In this document: piece after piece, positions 35,001 to 45,545 of the stretch | Numbering within the stretch: position 1 is the stretch's first letter | Layout: each line of letters begins with the position of its first letter | Assembly: GCA_030248215.1 (NCBI GenBank) | Contig: JASANG010000764.1 | Span: 124,001 to 188,000 of the forward strand | DNA from: Enoplolaimus lenunculus | Lineage: Eukaryota; Nematoda; Enoplea; Enoplida; Thoracostomopsidae | Reading direction: 5' to 3' | DNA: 64,000 bases | Program-made: the position numbers and the translations under genes | The notes under the pieces: generated by a model | Database searches by the model: none | The model's input: the letters and a program-made list of their open reading frames with translations, nothing else | Told to the model about the DNA's origin: nothing

Positions 35001-37522
35001 GTGTATGTTGTGATGACTTAATGTGTTAATGGGGGTTTAGCAAAAGATGGCTCTGAACTTAAGGGTAACTTTTGGTTTAGGATTTTAACAATAGGGTAGG
35101 AGGTCATTTCGGAATCGATAAATTTGCTCTAAAAAATTAATCAAATTTCATGTTAAAGAACAATTTTGCGGTTTTGGAATATGCAGTCAATCATTTATCA
35201 TGCAGTTGGTAACATAAAGCTATTTGATATTATGCTACAACTGTATTCAATAGTGCATGTGGTTTGATATTATGGTAAATCTATTTTTTAATTTTATTTT
35301 CAAAATTTTGAAATCTGTTACGTCCATCTGTGAGTGTTTTAGTGAAAATTAGCAATTTAATGCGTGTACTCGGCAACGAAGCGATTCAAGATCCAACGAA
35401 AATGGAAGCGCACGTCCGTGAGCAAATGGCAAAACGGTTGAAGTAATTGTTTTTGTTTGTTTGTTTGTCAGTTTGTTTGCTTGTTTAGTTCTTTGTTTGT
35501 TTTTTATTAGTTCATGGCGGCTGCGACCTGGAAAATCCTGGAAAATACTGGGAAAACCTGTAATTTTTCTATGTGTAGGTCTTTTGTCTCTTACGATTGT
35601 ATACTTTTAAATATAGTAGTAACTGTTTTCACTGGATGGATTTGAGTGTTTTTGTATTTTAGGAAACATGAAGAAGCGAATGCAGCTCGAAAATTGACTC
35701 CAAAAGAGCGAAAAGAAAAGAAAATTAAGAAATTGAAAGGCAAAGATCAAACAGCAGGTAAAGGCTGTTAAGAAAAGTAGGTACGATACGTTTTGGCACT
35801 TTCCAACATCCAAAACTCGCGAAACCGATTACAAACAAGCAATAGTTGAATATGAGGCTGCATCATGCCCGCTCATAAGTCATTATTGTAAACGTTACAC
35901 GTGCATGCAATAATTTTGTGTTGAATTCTGAAATTCGTTAATATATGTCATTGGCATTCCCAGGATTTTTTTCGTAGAGACGGGCTTTTAGATTTTATTT
36001 TTTATATTTAGGACCATGTAATAAAATAGCGTTTGTTCTAAAAATTTGTTTGCTTGTAAATAATTTTGGGATATACATTTGCTTATTTATTTATTGATTT
36101 ATTTTAGGTGTCCACGTGGCTGTGTATAAAGTTATCGATTTAACACATCCAGCGAAAAAATTCAAAATTGAAACCAACGCGAAACAGTTGTATATGACTG
36201 GTACTGTTGCTTTGTTCAAAGATGTTAATGTTGTTGTAGTAGAAGGAGGTATGTTGTAATTTTAGTCAATTGATGGTTGTGCGGTGCATGCTTGGCCAGG
36301 GGTTAATGGGTAAATACAAGTTAATTGGAACATAATGTGTCAGTTTCTGTGTTTATGCTTCGAAATTCAAATGAAGAGACGTTTAATATTTGCAACTGCT
36401 ATGTTTATAATGGGCTTGCCGCTTCATAAATGTGGCGTGTCATTTTGTAGTTGCTGATAGGTGTTGTAAGTTGTATGTTTTCATTGTTCGGCGTTTTTGG
36501 CACGACTCCTGAAAGTGAGGAATAATGAAAAAGATTTGCTGCGGTTTTTGAGACAGTTTAAAAAGCACTCAGGCCTTAGTAGGTCATGTTTTGGTCTCGG
36601 TTTTTGACCAAGACTGTCCATCTCAGATACTCAGTGACTGAATGTCTGAAACATGATAGGATGGTTTTATACACAGTCGTTTTAGGACCGAAACAGCAAG
36701 CATTTTTCAAACGATTAATGATGCAGCGACTCAAATGGGATGAAGATCAAGCTTGTAAGTTGTGTGCTGCTGGTTTCAAAGAGTTGGGCGAACACTGTGG
36801 AACAACTAAATATGGAGGGTTGTCTTTTGAATCCCTTAATCAAATTGAGACAGAAAAACGTATTTTCTGTTGATATACTGGTTATAAACGATAATATGAA
36901 GATGTACTATAGATGGTATAGTGAGTGCATATTCCAAAGCATGGAACTCTTAGTTTAATTACTGTTTATAATCTGCTAATGTTGGTCAAAATTAACTGGG
37001 TGTTGGTTTTCGGTTAGGACATGAGGTTTTAGTTCTTACGTTACTTTAATTTAAAATGAAAAATGTAAAGTAAATTTCCTTATTATATTCGGGTAAACTC
37101 GTTTGTCATAGCTGTGTAGTTGCGCAAGTTATGATTTAATATTTTTACTTTTTTGTTTCTTTAGCCACAAAAAGCAAAACCGAAGTGCCGAACAGATGTG
37201 ATCTAGTATGGGAGGTAAGTATTTGGTTTCACATGTTTAAAAATCTAATATCTGCTAAATTTTTTTGTTTCATTTACTGATTGCATTTCGCGGTTTCTGT
37301 TATTGTCTGCCCATGCTAGTTACTTTGAGAATGATCTACATACATCTTGTTGTGTTCCAGGGTGTTGTTCGTGAACCGAGTTTTGGTGACCTCAAATTTA
37401 AATCATGTTCGTTGGAAAAGCAAGCGCGGACGCATTTTCAAGAACATGGGGTTGAACATTATTGGGATTTAGCGTATACTGGAACGATTATAGAACAGAC
37501 TAGCGAAGATCCGGTGTTGTAA
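29011..37522 (+). CDS. PRPF3: U4/U6 small nuclear ribonucleoprotein PRPF3, 18 exons
   Basis: PRPF3 binds the U4/U6 duplex with PRPF4 and is needed for tri-snRNP assembly in the spliceosome. Exons: 29011-29134, 29611-29726, 29904-30028, 30553-30640, 30810-31072, 31966-32071, 32461-32573, 32923-33010, 33449-33550, 33864-33922, 34211-34293, 34853-34996, 35343-35442, 35663-35757, 36108-36248, 36686-36754, 37165-37214 and 37361-37522. All are GT-AG with matching phases, and 2,028 nt give 675 residues (human 683). The N-terminus (1-80) is a PWI-like helical region. Residues about 240-274 hold [20 protein letters not shown]; 275-535 the Prp3 domain ([50 protein letters not shown]); and 536-675 the C-terminal DUF1115 domain ([36 protein letters not shown]). 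The acidic insert found in the human protein before LVWEG is much shorter here. The ATG at 29011 is the only good start for exon 1. Confidence 0.96.
29303..29502 (+). mobile_element. tRNA-derived SINE in PRPF3 intron 1
   Basis: A 77-nt tRNA-like head (29315-29391) has a perfect 7-bp acceptor stem (GCGGGCT/AGCCCGC), an A box (TAGCGCAGTGG) and a B box (AGTTCGATCCC). The anticodon and T stems pair poorly, so it is not a working tRNA gene. CAGCTGGA and TCCAGCTG flank the head and extend the stem. A second fold follows, bounded by GGTCTC and GAGACC (29406 to about 29497). Confidence 0.7.
30047..30401. mobile_element. Q-family hAT-like MITE (PRPF3 intron 3)
   Basis: Ends: CAGGGTGCAACCGGAATT and AATTCCGGTTGCACCCTG. 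The flanks TCAATCGG and CCTATCGG match at six of eight bases, fitting a decayed 8-bp target duplication as made by hAT transposases. It encodes no protein. Best copy of the family in the window. Confidence 0.85.
31533..31850. repeat. Q-family element (PRPF3 intron 5)
   Basis: Runs from CCTTCCGGTTCCGGTAAATT to AATACCGGTTGCTCCCTG with AT-rich sequence between. The right end matches the Q consensus; the left outermost bases are lost. Confidence 0.65.
34527..34625. repeat. Y-family repeat fragment (PRPF3 intron 11)
   Basis: CAGGGGTCAACGGGAAATCC followed by CTGTTCCTG repeats and ACAGGAACCGGAAATTTT. In reverse complement it matches the end of the longer element near 61065-61145. Confidence 0.5.
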
Positions 37523-37966
37523 AATATGCAAATGTCGTGAGATACATAGCTTGAGAGCTTTTGGATATAGGATTCGTGGCAGGATTTGATGACTGGATTG
37601 TGAGACACTAAGACTTTGAGAGGAAGTTGGACGAGAAGGTGCTCACAGATGTGACGATTGATATTCAGGCAAGATTGATTGTCTTTATTAAAGGCCAGAA
37701 CGTGATGGTAGTTTTTTTTTGTTTTTTTTGCTAGCCTTTTTGCAGTATTGTATGTTTTACTTAACAGAATGCGACCACAGTGGGCAGAGTTGCCAATGTG
37801 AAGGAAAAGAAAATTGCGAATCTTTTAGCTACCTGTTTGGAAAATTTGGCCGTCGTACTGCCGAACAGACTTGGTTAAACTACAGCTAAAATTTGTACAT
37901 CTGAGTAGAATGCTATAGATACGCGATTCTTTCTGTGTATTAAATTTTTTGTTAATAATTATATGT

Positions 37967-37972
37967 AATAAA
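37967..37972 (+). promoter_or_regulatory. Candidate PRPF3 polyadenylation signal
   Basis: AATAAA, 445 bp after the PRPF3 stop codon and followed by TTGTTT-rich sequence. No earlier exact AATAAA was noticed in this 3' flank. Confidence 0.5.
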
Positions 37973-38315
37973 TTGTTTATTGTTTCATTTTGATGAGTGA
38001 TTATCATTTTAAGTATTGAAGAGCAAAGATGTTTTTCAGAGTTAACGGAATATCCGTTTTAAAAAACCTTTTTAAATTTCATGGTTCTGTGTCCGTTATT
38101 TTGATTACACTCTGTTTCCGATATTTTGCGCTGTCCAGTTTACATCATCGTATTTGCGTACCCTGCAAGACGTCCTTTAGGTTGAGCGACGATGACGATA
38201 CACGCTATTTTGTCTCCACTTTTAAAAATCCGAGTAAATGTTTGCTATATTTTCGTTAAGTGATCAAGTATGTTAAGCGCCAACTATAAATGTTTTCTAT
38301 TGAAAACTCTAAATA

Positions 38316-38550
38316 CACTGTAAATTTCAACGAGTTGATTAATCAATTCAGCTAGCGAGTTGGTTATTTCTCAATTAATATTAAACATTAACTCACTCAC
38401 CTCTGTGAGTTGATTTTCTCTCTGAGTTGAGTTGAAGCTGGGTAAAGTTGGTTAATTATCACAGAATGAATTGAATCATCTCAAAATTCTCAATTCTGAT
38501 AGTCTTAACTCAGACTGAGTGATTCAACTCATTCTGAGTTAAAATTGTAA
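38316..38550. mobile_element. S-family palindromic MITE copy 1
   Basis: Starts CACTGTAAATTTCAACGAGT and is made of GAGTTGATT/AACTCAGA palindromic words. The right end is degraded. TCTAAATA occurs just before it and again at its right border, a possible 8-bp target duplication. It lies about 230 bp beyond the 3' end of gene A. Confidence 0.75.
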
Positions 38551-38565
38551 TGCTTCTAAATACAC

Positions 38566-38593
38566 TTCCGCCCCTGTTCTTTACAGTGGCCTA
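38566..38593. repeat. L-family right-end fragment
   Basis: TCCGCCCCTGTTCTTTACAG followed by TGGCC is the L-family right terminus without the rest of the element. Confidence 0.6.
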
Positions 38594-38777
38594 TAGTTTT
38601 ATGTTTTTTGCTGTATCCGGTATGGCTGTTTGTTGATTTTTTCTGAATTTTAATTTCAATAAACAAAGATATGTTGTGTTCCATTCCATGGCTTAAAATA
38701 TGAACAAGATTACGAAGGCCATAAAAATTATTTGTTTGTTCGTTTCAAAATTTCTGTCCGGTCCACAAAAACCACTC

Positions 38778-39902
38778 TTACCCAGTGCCGGCTTTGTCCT
38801 TGAACCGAACGGTTTTCGCGTACATACACCCGTTGCCGAATACCCCTGAGCCCATAAGCTTTCCTCTTGTCGACCGCCAGGTTCCTGTAAGTCGATCTTT
38901 GTTGAGGGTAAACACCCCCTCTAATCGTTCACCAGAAACGAACGAATCTTCGACCACCCAAGTACCGCGGGGGCCTCCGTTATGTAAATAAGCCACAGCG
39001 CTAAATGTATGCTCGCCAAATTCTACAGTAACCTCTGCTGCTGGTTCCCACGGATGTACCGGATCATATGTGACGTCATACTTTCCGTATAAATGCGTCA
39101 TGTGTCCAGTTGTAGATATCGATCTTGTAATCCACATTCCATCCAGCGTGGCGCCGGTTACCTTGATCGTTCGTCCGTTATAGTGACCTTCAGCTTTAAA
39201 AATTCCCGATAATTCGTTCATTGTCACTGAAACAAAGCATCCAATGAGTTTCGGTTGGTTTGGTGGATCCAAAAATGTTCCCTCGATTTCATTTTTCGAT
39301 ACAATTTCACCGGTTCGACCGTCGATCGTTGCTGAAGCTTTCCATTTTACTGCAGCAGTGGCGGAGTTAAAATTGTCGACCTTGGATTTAACGACTCCCT
39401 CCCAGCTAAACGAAGTTGACCTGCGGGTAACCTCGGATCCGCTGAATTGATAGTCGTAAGTATACGAACCACAAGCGGTTACCTTCGAGCTTTTGCTCAA
39501 CTTTAAGTTTTCTTCAAGCTGTTTGACGTAAAATGTATTTGCCAGTGAATGTTTTGCAGTTATGGTGTAAGTTTTTCGGATCCAGTGCCCGTTTGCCGAA
39601 ATGCGACGGTGATCATTTGAATAAGATCCGGTTCCGGACCAAGTTCCGACATGAGGTTCACGGTGGAAATTTTTCAAACGACCCTCGAAACAAACCGGTT
39701 GCGCGAGTTCCCATTGCGCTGGAGTTCCACCGCCTGATGTTTGTTTGGGTGGCTGGTAAGTGCCGGCGATTATGAATTGCCCACCGGGGCCAAGAGCACC
39801 ATCGAGTTGTAGTTGACCTTTGTTCGACAAGATGACAGGGTAAACGAACGAGTTTGAAATTGTGTTTCCGAATTGACGCTCTGCTCCGAGTTGCGCGCTC
39901 AC
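38778..39902 (-). CDS. Gene A: secreted-type beta-repeat protein of an unrecognised family
   Basis: The exon encodes about 374 residues, rich in Gly, Thr, Ser and Trp, in alternating strand-like segments: GTWSGTGSY, GTWVVEDS, GTWRSTRG, GIFKAEGHYNG, VYGKY-type words. Four cysteines (PVCFEG, TACGSY, IGCFVS, NGCMYA) are all kept in gene B, suggesting two conserved disulfides. I do not recognise the fold; the repeated GTW/GxY strands look like a beta-barrel or lipocalin/avidin-like design, which is inference only. The border at 39902 (CAG followed by GTGAGC) is placed because gene B has an acceptor at the same point (VSAQ against ASAQ). The sequence just upstream in the same frame reads FRLFALVYSTVFQVSAQL, an excellent signal-peptide core, but it has no ATG before an in-frame stop. 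Either the exon is longer (to about 39970) or a small first exon supplies the Met. The protein ends at KDKAGTG, where gene B continues. Confidence 0.72.
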   Translation of the reverse strand: MSAQLGAERQFGNTISNSFVYPVILSNKGQLQLDGALGPGGQFIIAGTYQPPKQTSGGGTPAQWELAQPVCFEGRLKNFHREPHVGTWSGTGSYSNDHRRISANGHWIRKTYTITAKHSLANTFYVKQLEENLKLSKSSKVTACGSYTYDYQFSGSEVTRRSTSFSWEGVVKSKVDNFNSATAAVKWKASATIDGRTGEIVSKNEIEGTFLDPPNQPKLIGCFVSVTMNELSGIFKAEGHYNGRTIKVTGATLDGMWITRSISTTGHMTHLYGKYDVTYDPVHPWEPAAEVTVEFGEHTFSAVAYLHNGGPRGTWVVEDSFVSGERLEGVFTLNKDRLTGTWRSTRGKLMGSGVFGNGCMYAKTVRFKDKAGTG

Positions 39903-40079
39903 CTGGAATACAGTGCTGTAAACAAGAGCAAACAGGCGAAATATCCACTCTTGAAATTTTTGGCCGGACGAAAGAAATTTGCTTCAAATATTTTCTGAAT
40001 AAACTGCTCGGTATGCTCGCTCGCAATATAACTTTTTGCTGTGAAAACACGACTAATACATTCGAGATACGCTCAGAAT

Positions 40080-40297
40080 GAGTTGAATCCACTCAGAAGT
40101 CTGAGCTTTAACTATAGGCCTTTCAGAACTGAAAATTCTGAATTGTACTGAACTCATTCTGAGTCAATTAATCAACTCGCCCGAAATTAAGTCAGCTCAG
40201 AATGAGTTGATATTTACTGTTGTGAACTCAGAAATAACCAGAAATAAACTATATTCTCTCGCTGAGTTCATTAATCAACTCATTGGAATTTACAGTG
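40080..40297. mobile_element. S-family palindromic MITE copy 2
   Basis: Ends ATTGGAATTTACAGTG, the reverse complement of the S terminus, with AACTCATTCTGAGT words inside. It lies upstream of gene A in the opposite orientation to copy 1, so the gene sits between two inverted S copies. Confidence 0.75.
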
Positions 40298-40433
40298 TAG
40301 CATCTGGCAAAGTTTAGCAGTATATGTTTTCAAAACAATGAATTGTCGCAGTTACTTACAGACTTTAAAATTTGCATCGGAATGCTCGAAAATAAATGTA
40401 AAAATACTATAATTTTTAGGTCAGAAATTCACT

Positions 40434-40633
40434 GGCCCATGTTACTGTAAGGGGCTTCCAGGTTTCTAGTGGGTCCATAAAAAGAGTAGGTTTAGATTCT
40501 TGATTACATTTTTTGTGCTTAGGCTTAGACTTTAAGCTTAGGAACTCATTTTTGCAACGCTTGCCCTTAGGCGTAGGCTTAGGCTTAAGAATACCGTTAA
40601 TCGACTGTTATGCTCCTTAAAGTAACATTGGCC
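40434..40633. mobile_element. L-family MITE, subfamily 2, with 8-bp target duplication
   Basis: Ends GGCCCATGTTACTGTAAGG and TTAAAGTAACATTGGCC. AATTCACT is present exactly on both sides (40426-40433 and 40634-40641). The interior holds TTAGGCTTAGAC runs. An 8-bp duplication is typical of the hAT superfamily. Confidence 0.9.
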
Positions 40634-40711
40634 AATTCACTGGTTTGAAAGGTAACTATAACTATTTTAACCTGGCGAAAGATAACAAACATTTGAAAAT
40701 AAGAACAAACC

Positions 40712-40846
40712 GGCTCATGTAAAGACCAGCGGCGGAACGTTTTTCTCTTTGATTAGAATATAGTATACGTAAGCTTTAGACTAATTTTTTGCTTGGCTTA
40801 GGCTTATGCTTATAATACTGTTTCGCCCTTGTTCTTTACATTGGCC
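40712..40846. mobile_element. L-family MITE copy
   Basis: Ends GGCTCATGTAAAGACCAG and GTTCTTTACATTGGCC. The flanks AACAAACC and GACAAACC match at seven of eight bases, again an 8-bp duplication. Shorter than other copies because the hexamer interior is reduced. Confidence 0.85.
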
Positions 40847-41226
40847 GACAAACCTAATTTAAAACTCACCCCAACATTTAAGCAAAAAATCAATACAAAG
40901 AGTAACAATAAATATTTTTTGTTTGCTGTTGTGATTTTCATGTTGGTTTTACATTATATATTGTTTTATGTTTCTGTAAATTTAAAAATTATACCTAGAA
41001 ATCTTTCGAGTTTTCGATTTGTTGGCTAAACTTAATAAAATCTGGGTTACTCGCTGCTGAGAGTCCCATCTCTGCCGGTGTTGTATAATATTTTGCTTCC
41101 CATAATATTCGTTCCGTATTCCTCCCACTTTTAAGGTTTAATATTTTATCTTGTTTAATTTTGTTTCTCCCAAATAATTCTTCCCTTTCTCTGTTGATAT
41201 TTTATATCCCCAAATTTATAATACTG
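40847..41226. other. Unassigned AT-rich sequence
   Basis: I see no gene, RNA or repeat structure beyond T-rich tracts. Confidence 0.3.
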
Positions 41227-41663
41227 TAGTGACCCGAATAAGAGGGGGACTGATATTTATTTGGCCTCTCCAGAGGGTACCCTCGTGTTATTCGGTTACG
41301 GACTGTTATTTATTTTTAATCCACGCTCTCCGCCACCCTTCGTTACTGATATATCCGGTACTGCAACTATCCGTTGAATTGTGTCAATAGCTTGAGTGAT
41401 AACGCAAGGTTATACTTAGGAAATAGGAATGTATTATATGCTTTCAAATATTAAGTACGCTTTAAAGTTTTGAAGTCAACTTTATTTGGTCCTGGAGTCA
41501 TTTGTGCGCTACAACTAAGGATAATTGACATTTATGTACTCTGTCTAGGGTTTTGGGACTCTATCCGCTTACGGACTCTTATTAGGGATACGGACTTCTA
41601 TTGATTGGGATAGAAAATGGGGACCCCCTCTTATTACCCCCAATATTATTCGGGTCGCTACTA
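41227..41663. mobile_element. TIR element with TAGTGACCCGAATAA ends
   Basis: Starts TAGTGACCCGAATAAGAGGG and ends TTATTCGGGTCGCTACTA. CCCCCTCTTATTACCCCC lies just inside the right end, mirroring AATAAGAGGGGGACT on the left. The interior (AGGATAATTGACATTTA, TTACGGACTC) recurs in part near 44988-45055. No coding sequence. Confidence 0.7.
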
Positions 41664-41817
41664 GCTTTCTAGAAATATTTTATCAATTTAAGTAGTTGGC
41701 CCGCCGCCTGCTATATCTAAAGGGGAGCTTTAATTGATACCATTAGAAAAAAATTACTATAAGCAAGAGTGCATGACACAAGAGTGAGCACATCTTTGGG
41801 TTCCGCATAGTGCAAAA

Positions 41818-42028
41818 TGTAACCATCGGGCGTTGCGTTTTTGACCGGCCTCCATTGTTTAGAGGGGGGTCGCTGTCACATGCAGTAAAGCTTAAATTAA
41901 ATTATAAGCGGATCACTTTTGTTGTCGGATACATAAAGTGTCATGGTTCGCATAGGTTGTACCCTCCTCTAAATAAAGTTGGGGTAGGGCAAAAACGCAA
42001 CGCGTGCCGGGTACATTCTTATCTACAC
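41818..42028. mobile_element. Short inverted-repeat element with GTTGCGTTTTTG ends
   Basis: GCGTTGCGTTTTTGACC on the left pairs with GGGCAAAAACGCAACGC on the right, and TTTAGAGGGGGG with CCCTCCTCTAAA inside. It looks like a small MITE; outer borders and target duplication are uncertain. Confidence 0.6.
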
Positions 42029-42796
42029 AGAATGTACCCAGTTGCATGTACTCTTGTTAGTATGCATTATCCACTCTTGCTATATTAGCTACTCCAGTCA
42101 ATTTAGCCATATTTTGCTAGAATTTTTTCGTTGAGCTCTGAAAATGGTAGGCTATGGTATCTTCACACGATGTCATTAGCAGATATTCGCTGCAAAAATT
42201 ACGGGCAAGAAAAATTTTTTTTGAGCTTAAGCCACTTAGCTTCGCTTAAAATTAAAATCCAAAATGGGTTTAGCTAAATTCACAAGGAAAATACCGGAAC
42301 ATGACGTGAATATCAACAAAATTTGCCAGATCCTAAACCAAGGTCCAAGTTGATGGTGAAATCAGGTTGCTATTAATGTAAATTTTGTTAAACTTAAAAT
42401 AATCTCAAAAGTGTTGTCAAAAACTAAGATTTTGAGCATCTGTTTTTTGAAAAAATTTCGACAAATTGTAAAATTGACAAAAATTTAGGAAACAAACTCA
42501 AACCAAAATAAGTTACAAAAACAATACGAAAAATTTCACTACCGAAATTGCCCGAACCACTGCTGTTTCTCATCTACGTAAAATAGTGAAAGCTGTTATT
42601 CAATACAAACGTTCCTAAATATCCGTAAATTCGTGATCAATTTTTGACTTATAATTTCACGAATCCTTTAGAAAACATCTGTTAAAAATTATATTTAAAA
42701 AATTAAAAAAAATGTTCGTTTTTGCTGTATTTTGCGTGAAAACGATATTTGAACGTTTAAGTTTTATTTAATTTCAATTTATAATAGCATTTTAAG

Positions 42797-42807
42797 ATAT
42801 ATATATA

Positions 42808-42865
<58 letters not shown>
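42797..42865. repeat. (TA)n microsatellite
   Basis: Nearly pure TA dinucleotides. The preceding 600 bp (42100-42796) is AT-rich and holds no feature that I can name. Confidence 0.95.
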
Positions 42866-42868
<3 letters not shown>

Positions 42869-43427
42869 TATTAATTATGTAGAATATATAATTACAGTTG
42901 ATGTACTTATATATTGAGTAATTTGGATTGATAGGGTCTTTAAAAGTATCGGTATTTGTGTTCGATGATTCAAATCATCAGAGACATTAAACATTTTACT
43001 CATTTTACTTTAAAACCACTCAAAAATGTTGAGTCATTTCAAAAAGTTTCATTCAATTCAAAAATACTTTGCCACATAACTAAAAAGCGATGGCTAATTT
43101 CCCGTTTCAAAAGTTTAAGTATCATCGATATTGATGGCGCTTTGATAGGGCAAGTTTGATTGACGAGGGTAGCGAAGGACGGCATAGATGCTGCGTCCAG
43201 GGCATTTTTATGAAGCCCAAACAAAGGTCTCATGGTCCAGCGGATACTCAAATCATCGTAAGCTTTAAATGTATTTCTCGGAGGCATAAAATACAAAAAT
43301 TCTTGCAACCTGACAGTAATGTTGAAATATTAACTTTTGGGTCAACTTTGCCTTTAAAAGAGTGCATAATAATGAGTTGAAACTGAACGTAAGAACGCTA
43401 AAATTGAGCGAGTTATGGTTTTCAGAA

Positions 43428-43512
43428 TGTAAGTCTACTCTTTTACAGACCCGCTACAAACCGGGACGACCCCTAAAAGTAACCAATGCCCCGAATGTAA
43501 GTTTTGATGTAT
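43428..43512 (+). other. Isolated exon-like block with AT-hook-like peptide
   Basis: The string TCTACTCTTTTACAG (acceptor-like, ending at 43447) is followed by 48 nt encoding TRYKPGRPLKVTNAPN and then GTAAGTTTTG (a good donor). GRPLK resembles a minimal AT-hook core. No partner exons with matching phase were found on either side, so this may be a chance arrangement or a fragment of a decayed gene. Confidence 0.2.
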
Positions 43513-44033
43513 TATCAAAACATATAACCTGGCATTTAAGCTTTAAACTTTTACTGGTGGAACACAACAGTTCGAAGATGAAACCATGAAGAAATATACC
43601 AGTTTTGAACTTTTTCCCATATTAAAGCCAGCAAAACTAAAAACATATATCATTTAAAAATCAATACAAATTTTGAACAAAATTTATGAAAACGAGGAAC
43701 AAAGAAACGTTTGAAAAAATTTAAACATTTCGTAATAAACCGAAATTAATACGAGTTTGAGTTAAATTTAATTTGTCGTTTTTTTATCTTTTATTAATAA
43801 ATAACATTTTATTTTATTTTAAATTTAAACTTCAACTTGAATGGTTTGTTTTGTTATCTGACAAAATTTCATAAAAATACGTCGGCCAATAAAATTGTTC
43901 GGTGAACATTTTGTTTAGAATTAAAAACGGTGCACGAAAGGCATTGATGTTTTACGACAGCATTTTGCTGTTTCATAACGATTATATAAACCGAAGGAGT
44001 GCATAGAGTTTTACTCAAATATGTATAGCATTC

Positions 44034-44220
44034 ACAGTGTCAATTCTAATGCATTGATTAATCAACTCAGCTAGCGAATTAGTTCTTTCTGAGTTAATAT
44101 CAATGAACATACTAACTCACTCTGTGATTATTACTTTGAGTTGTGTTTTATCTGAGTGAAAGTTATATCTCGGTGATGTAATTATTTTACCTCAGAATGA
44201 GTTGAAGATAGGCTCATTAT
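44034..44220. repeat. S-family MITE, partly degraded
   Basis: Contains GATTAATCAACTCAGCTAGC, TGAGTTAATATCAATGAAC and CTCAGAATGAGTTGAAG as in the complete S copies. The right end is lost next to an L fragment. Confidence 0.65.
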
Positions 44221-44229
44221 TGCGCTGGC

Positions 44230-44290
44230 CGTACTTGGCCCATGTAACTTTTAGGGTCGTCCTGGTTGCTGGTGGGTCTGTAAAACAGTA
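44230..44290. repeat. L-family subfamily 2 left-end fragment
   Basis: GGCCCATGTAACTTTTAGGG followed by GGTTGCTGGTGGGTCTGTAA matches the left part of the copy at 40434-40633. Confidence 0.6.
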
Positions 44291-44380
44291 TTTACTCATT
44301 AAATATATTTGCCAGTTGTAAAAAATAAGAATATATACAACATTTACATCATATGAATAAGATATTGCACTGATAAACAT

Positions 44381-44660
44381 TTAAGCCTTTCTCACATGAA
44401 TATTTTCTATTTCATCCCTAATTTACTTCCATCGCTAAAATGTTTAGCTGAGCTCTTGAGACAAGACTTTCACGACTTCTGCGAATTCAGATTCCGCAGA
44501 CTTGTAATAATTGTTAAACACTGTGCGTTGCGTATTAACTCGTATTTCTTGCACCTTGTGAGCGCTGAGTTGCTCATAAATGTTGTGTTCCAATTGTATA
44601 TCGCACCAATTGGCTTTTGGTACATATCGGTATTTCAGCATGGTAAGTGTATGTAAAGCA
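44381..44660. repeat. W-family repeat copy 2
   Basis: Starts TTAAGCCTTTCTCACATGAA then TATTTTCTATTTCATC. The middle has CTTGTAATAATTGTTAAACA, also found near 46465 and 48760. The right border is unclear. Confidence 0.5.
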
Positions 44661-44712
44661 AAAAGTTTGCTATACTTGTACACATATACCGGTATTAGAA
44701 GGTGTTGCAATG

Positions 44713-44870
44713 ACCACAGTAGTAGTAGTAGTAGCATGCTTAACTCGAATGCAAGAGGGCCGGGTTGACTTCCGGCGTGGTCGTTAACTTTGGGCAAAAC
44801 TTCTAATAGAGGTGATGCAGACCGTATAGTTCCAACAGTACACATGAATGACCCTATTGTTACCACAGAG
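44713..44870 (+). repeat. Degraded tRNA-derived SINE
   Basis: GACCAC and GTGGTC can pair as an acceptor stem. GCCGGGTTGACTTCCGGC forms a near-perfect T arm with a B-box-like core. A GTA microsatellite has expanded where the D arm should be. Followed by GTTAACTTTGGGCAAAACTT, a typical SINE-body type. It is not a functional tRNA. Confidence 0.5.
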
Positions 44871-45112
44871 TTACCTCGCCGAATTCTTTTGATCTGCCGC
44901 GTTTAAATTTCCTGACAAATGTTTATCTGAACCGCTACTTTAACCTGTTTTAAACTTATTTGCTCCAGCAACCATTTCAGCGCCCTAATTAGGGATAATT
45001 GACATTTTAGGACTTAATTAAGTTTATTTGAACTCGATTGATTTACGGACTCTCGAAGACGGATATCTGATCTAACTGCAAAAATTGTATTAGTATTTTG
45101 TTCGTAATGTTA

Positions 45113-45330
45113 CATTGCAAAAGAAAATGGTGAGTCAAATTGACTCTCTCTGAAATTGTCTCTATGTGACTACGCAAACCGAGTCAAATAATTCGACTCC
45201 GCCAAAGTCAAGTTCACGTTACTGAGAGTCGCGCGTTTGACTCAGTCGGAGTTGAATTTGGCTCAGTTTGTGTAAGTCTCTTGGAGCCTATTTCGGAGAG
45301 AGTCAATTTGACTCACATGTTTTTGCAGTG
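45113..45330. mobile_element. T-family MITE copy 1
   Basis: Left CATTGCAAAAGAAAATGGTG then GAGTCAAATTGACTCTCTC; right GAGAGAGTCAATTTGACTC then TTTTTGCAGTG. An inverted-repeat element with GAGTCAAAT words throughout. Confidence 0.75.
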
Positions 45331-45545
45331 CAGAACTTAACCGAGCATTATTATTAATGTTGTAACTTGTTATATATTGAATGATAGCAATTGAGCACAT
45401 GCCTTCCACCGTCAACGGTTGCGAAAATTAGCTTTAAAGACAAGAATTTAAAGTATTTGAAAGTGATTGCGCATAAAAAAATTTACATAAACTCGCAAAT
45501 ACATATAGCAACCGCTAAAAACCATATTATAATATAAATGATTAT

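Noticed and set aside
43039-43308. Minus-strand frame starting MQEFLYFMPPRNTF
   Set aside because: Interesting composition, but no splice partners, no recognised domain and an overlapping plus frame of similar length.
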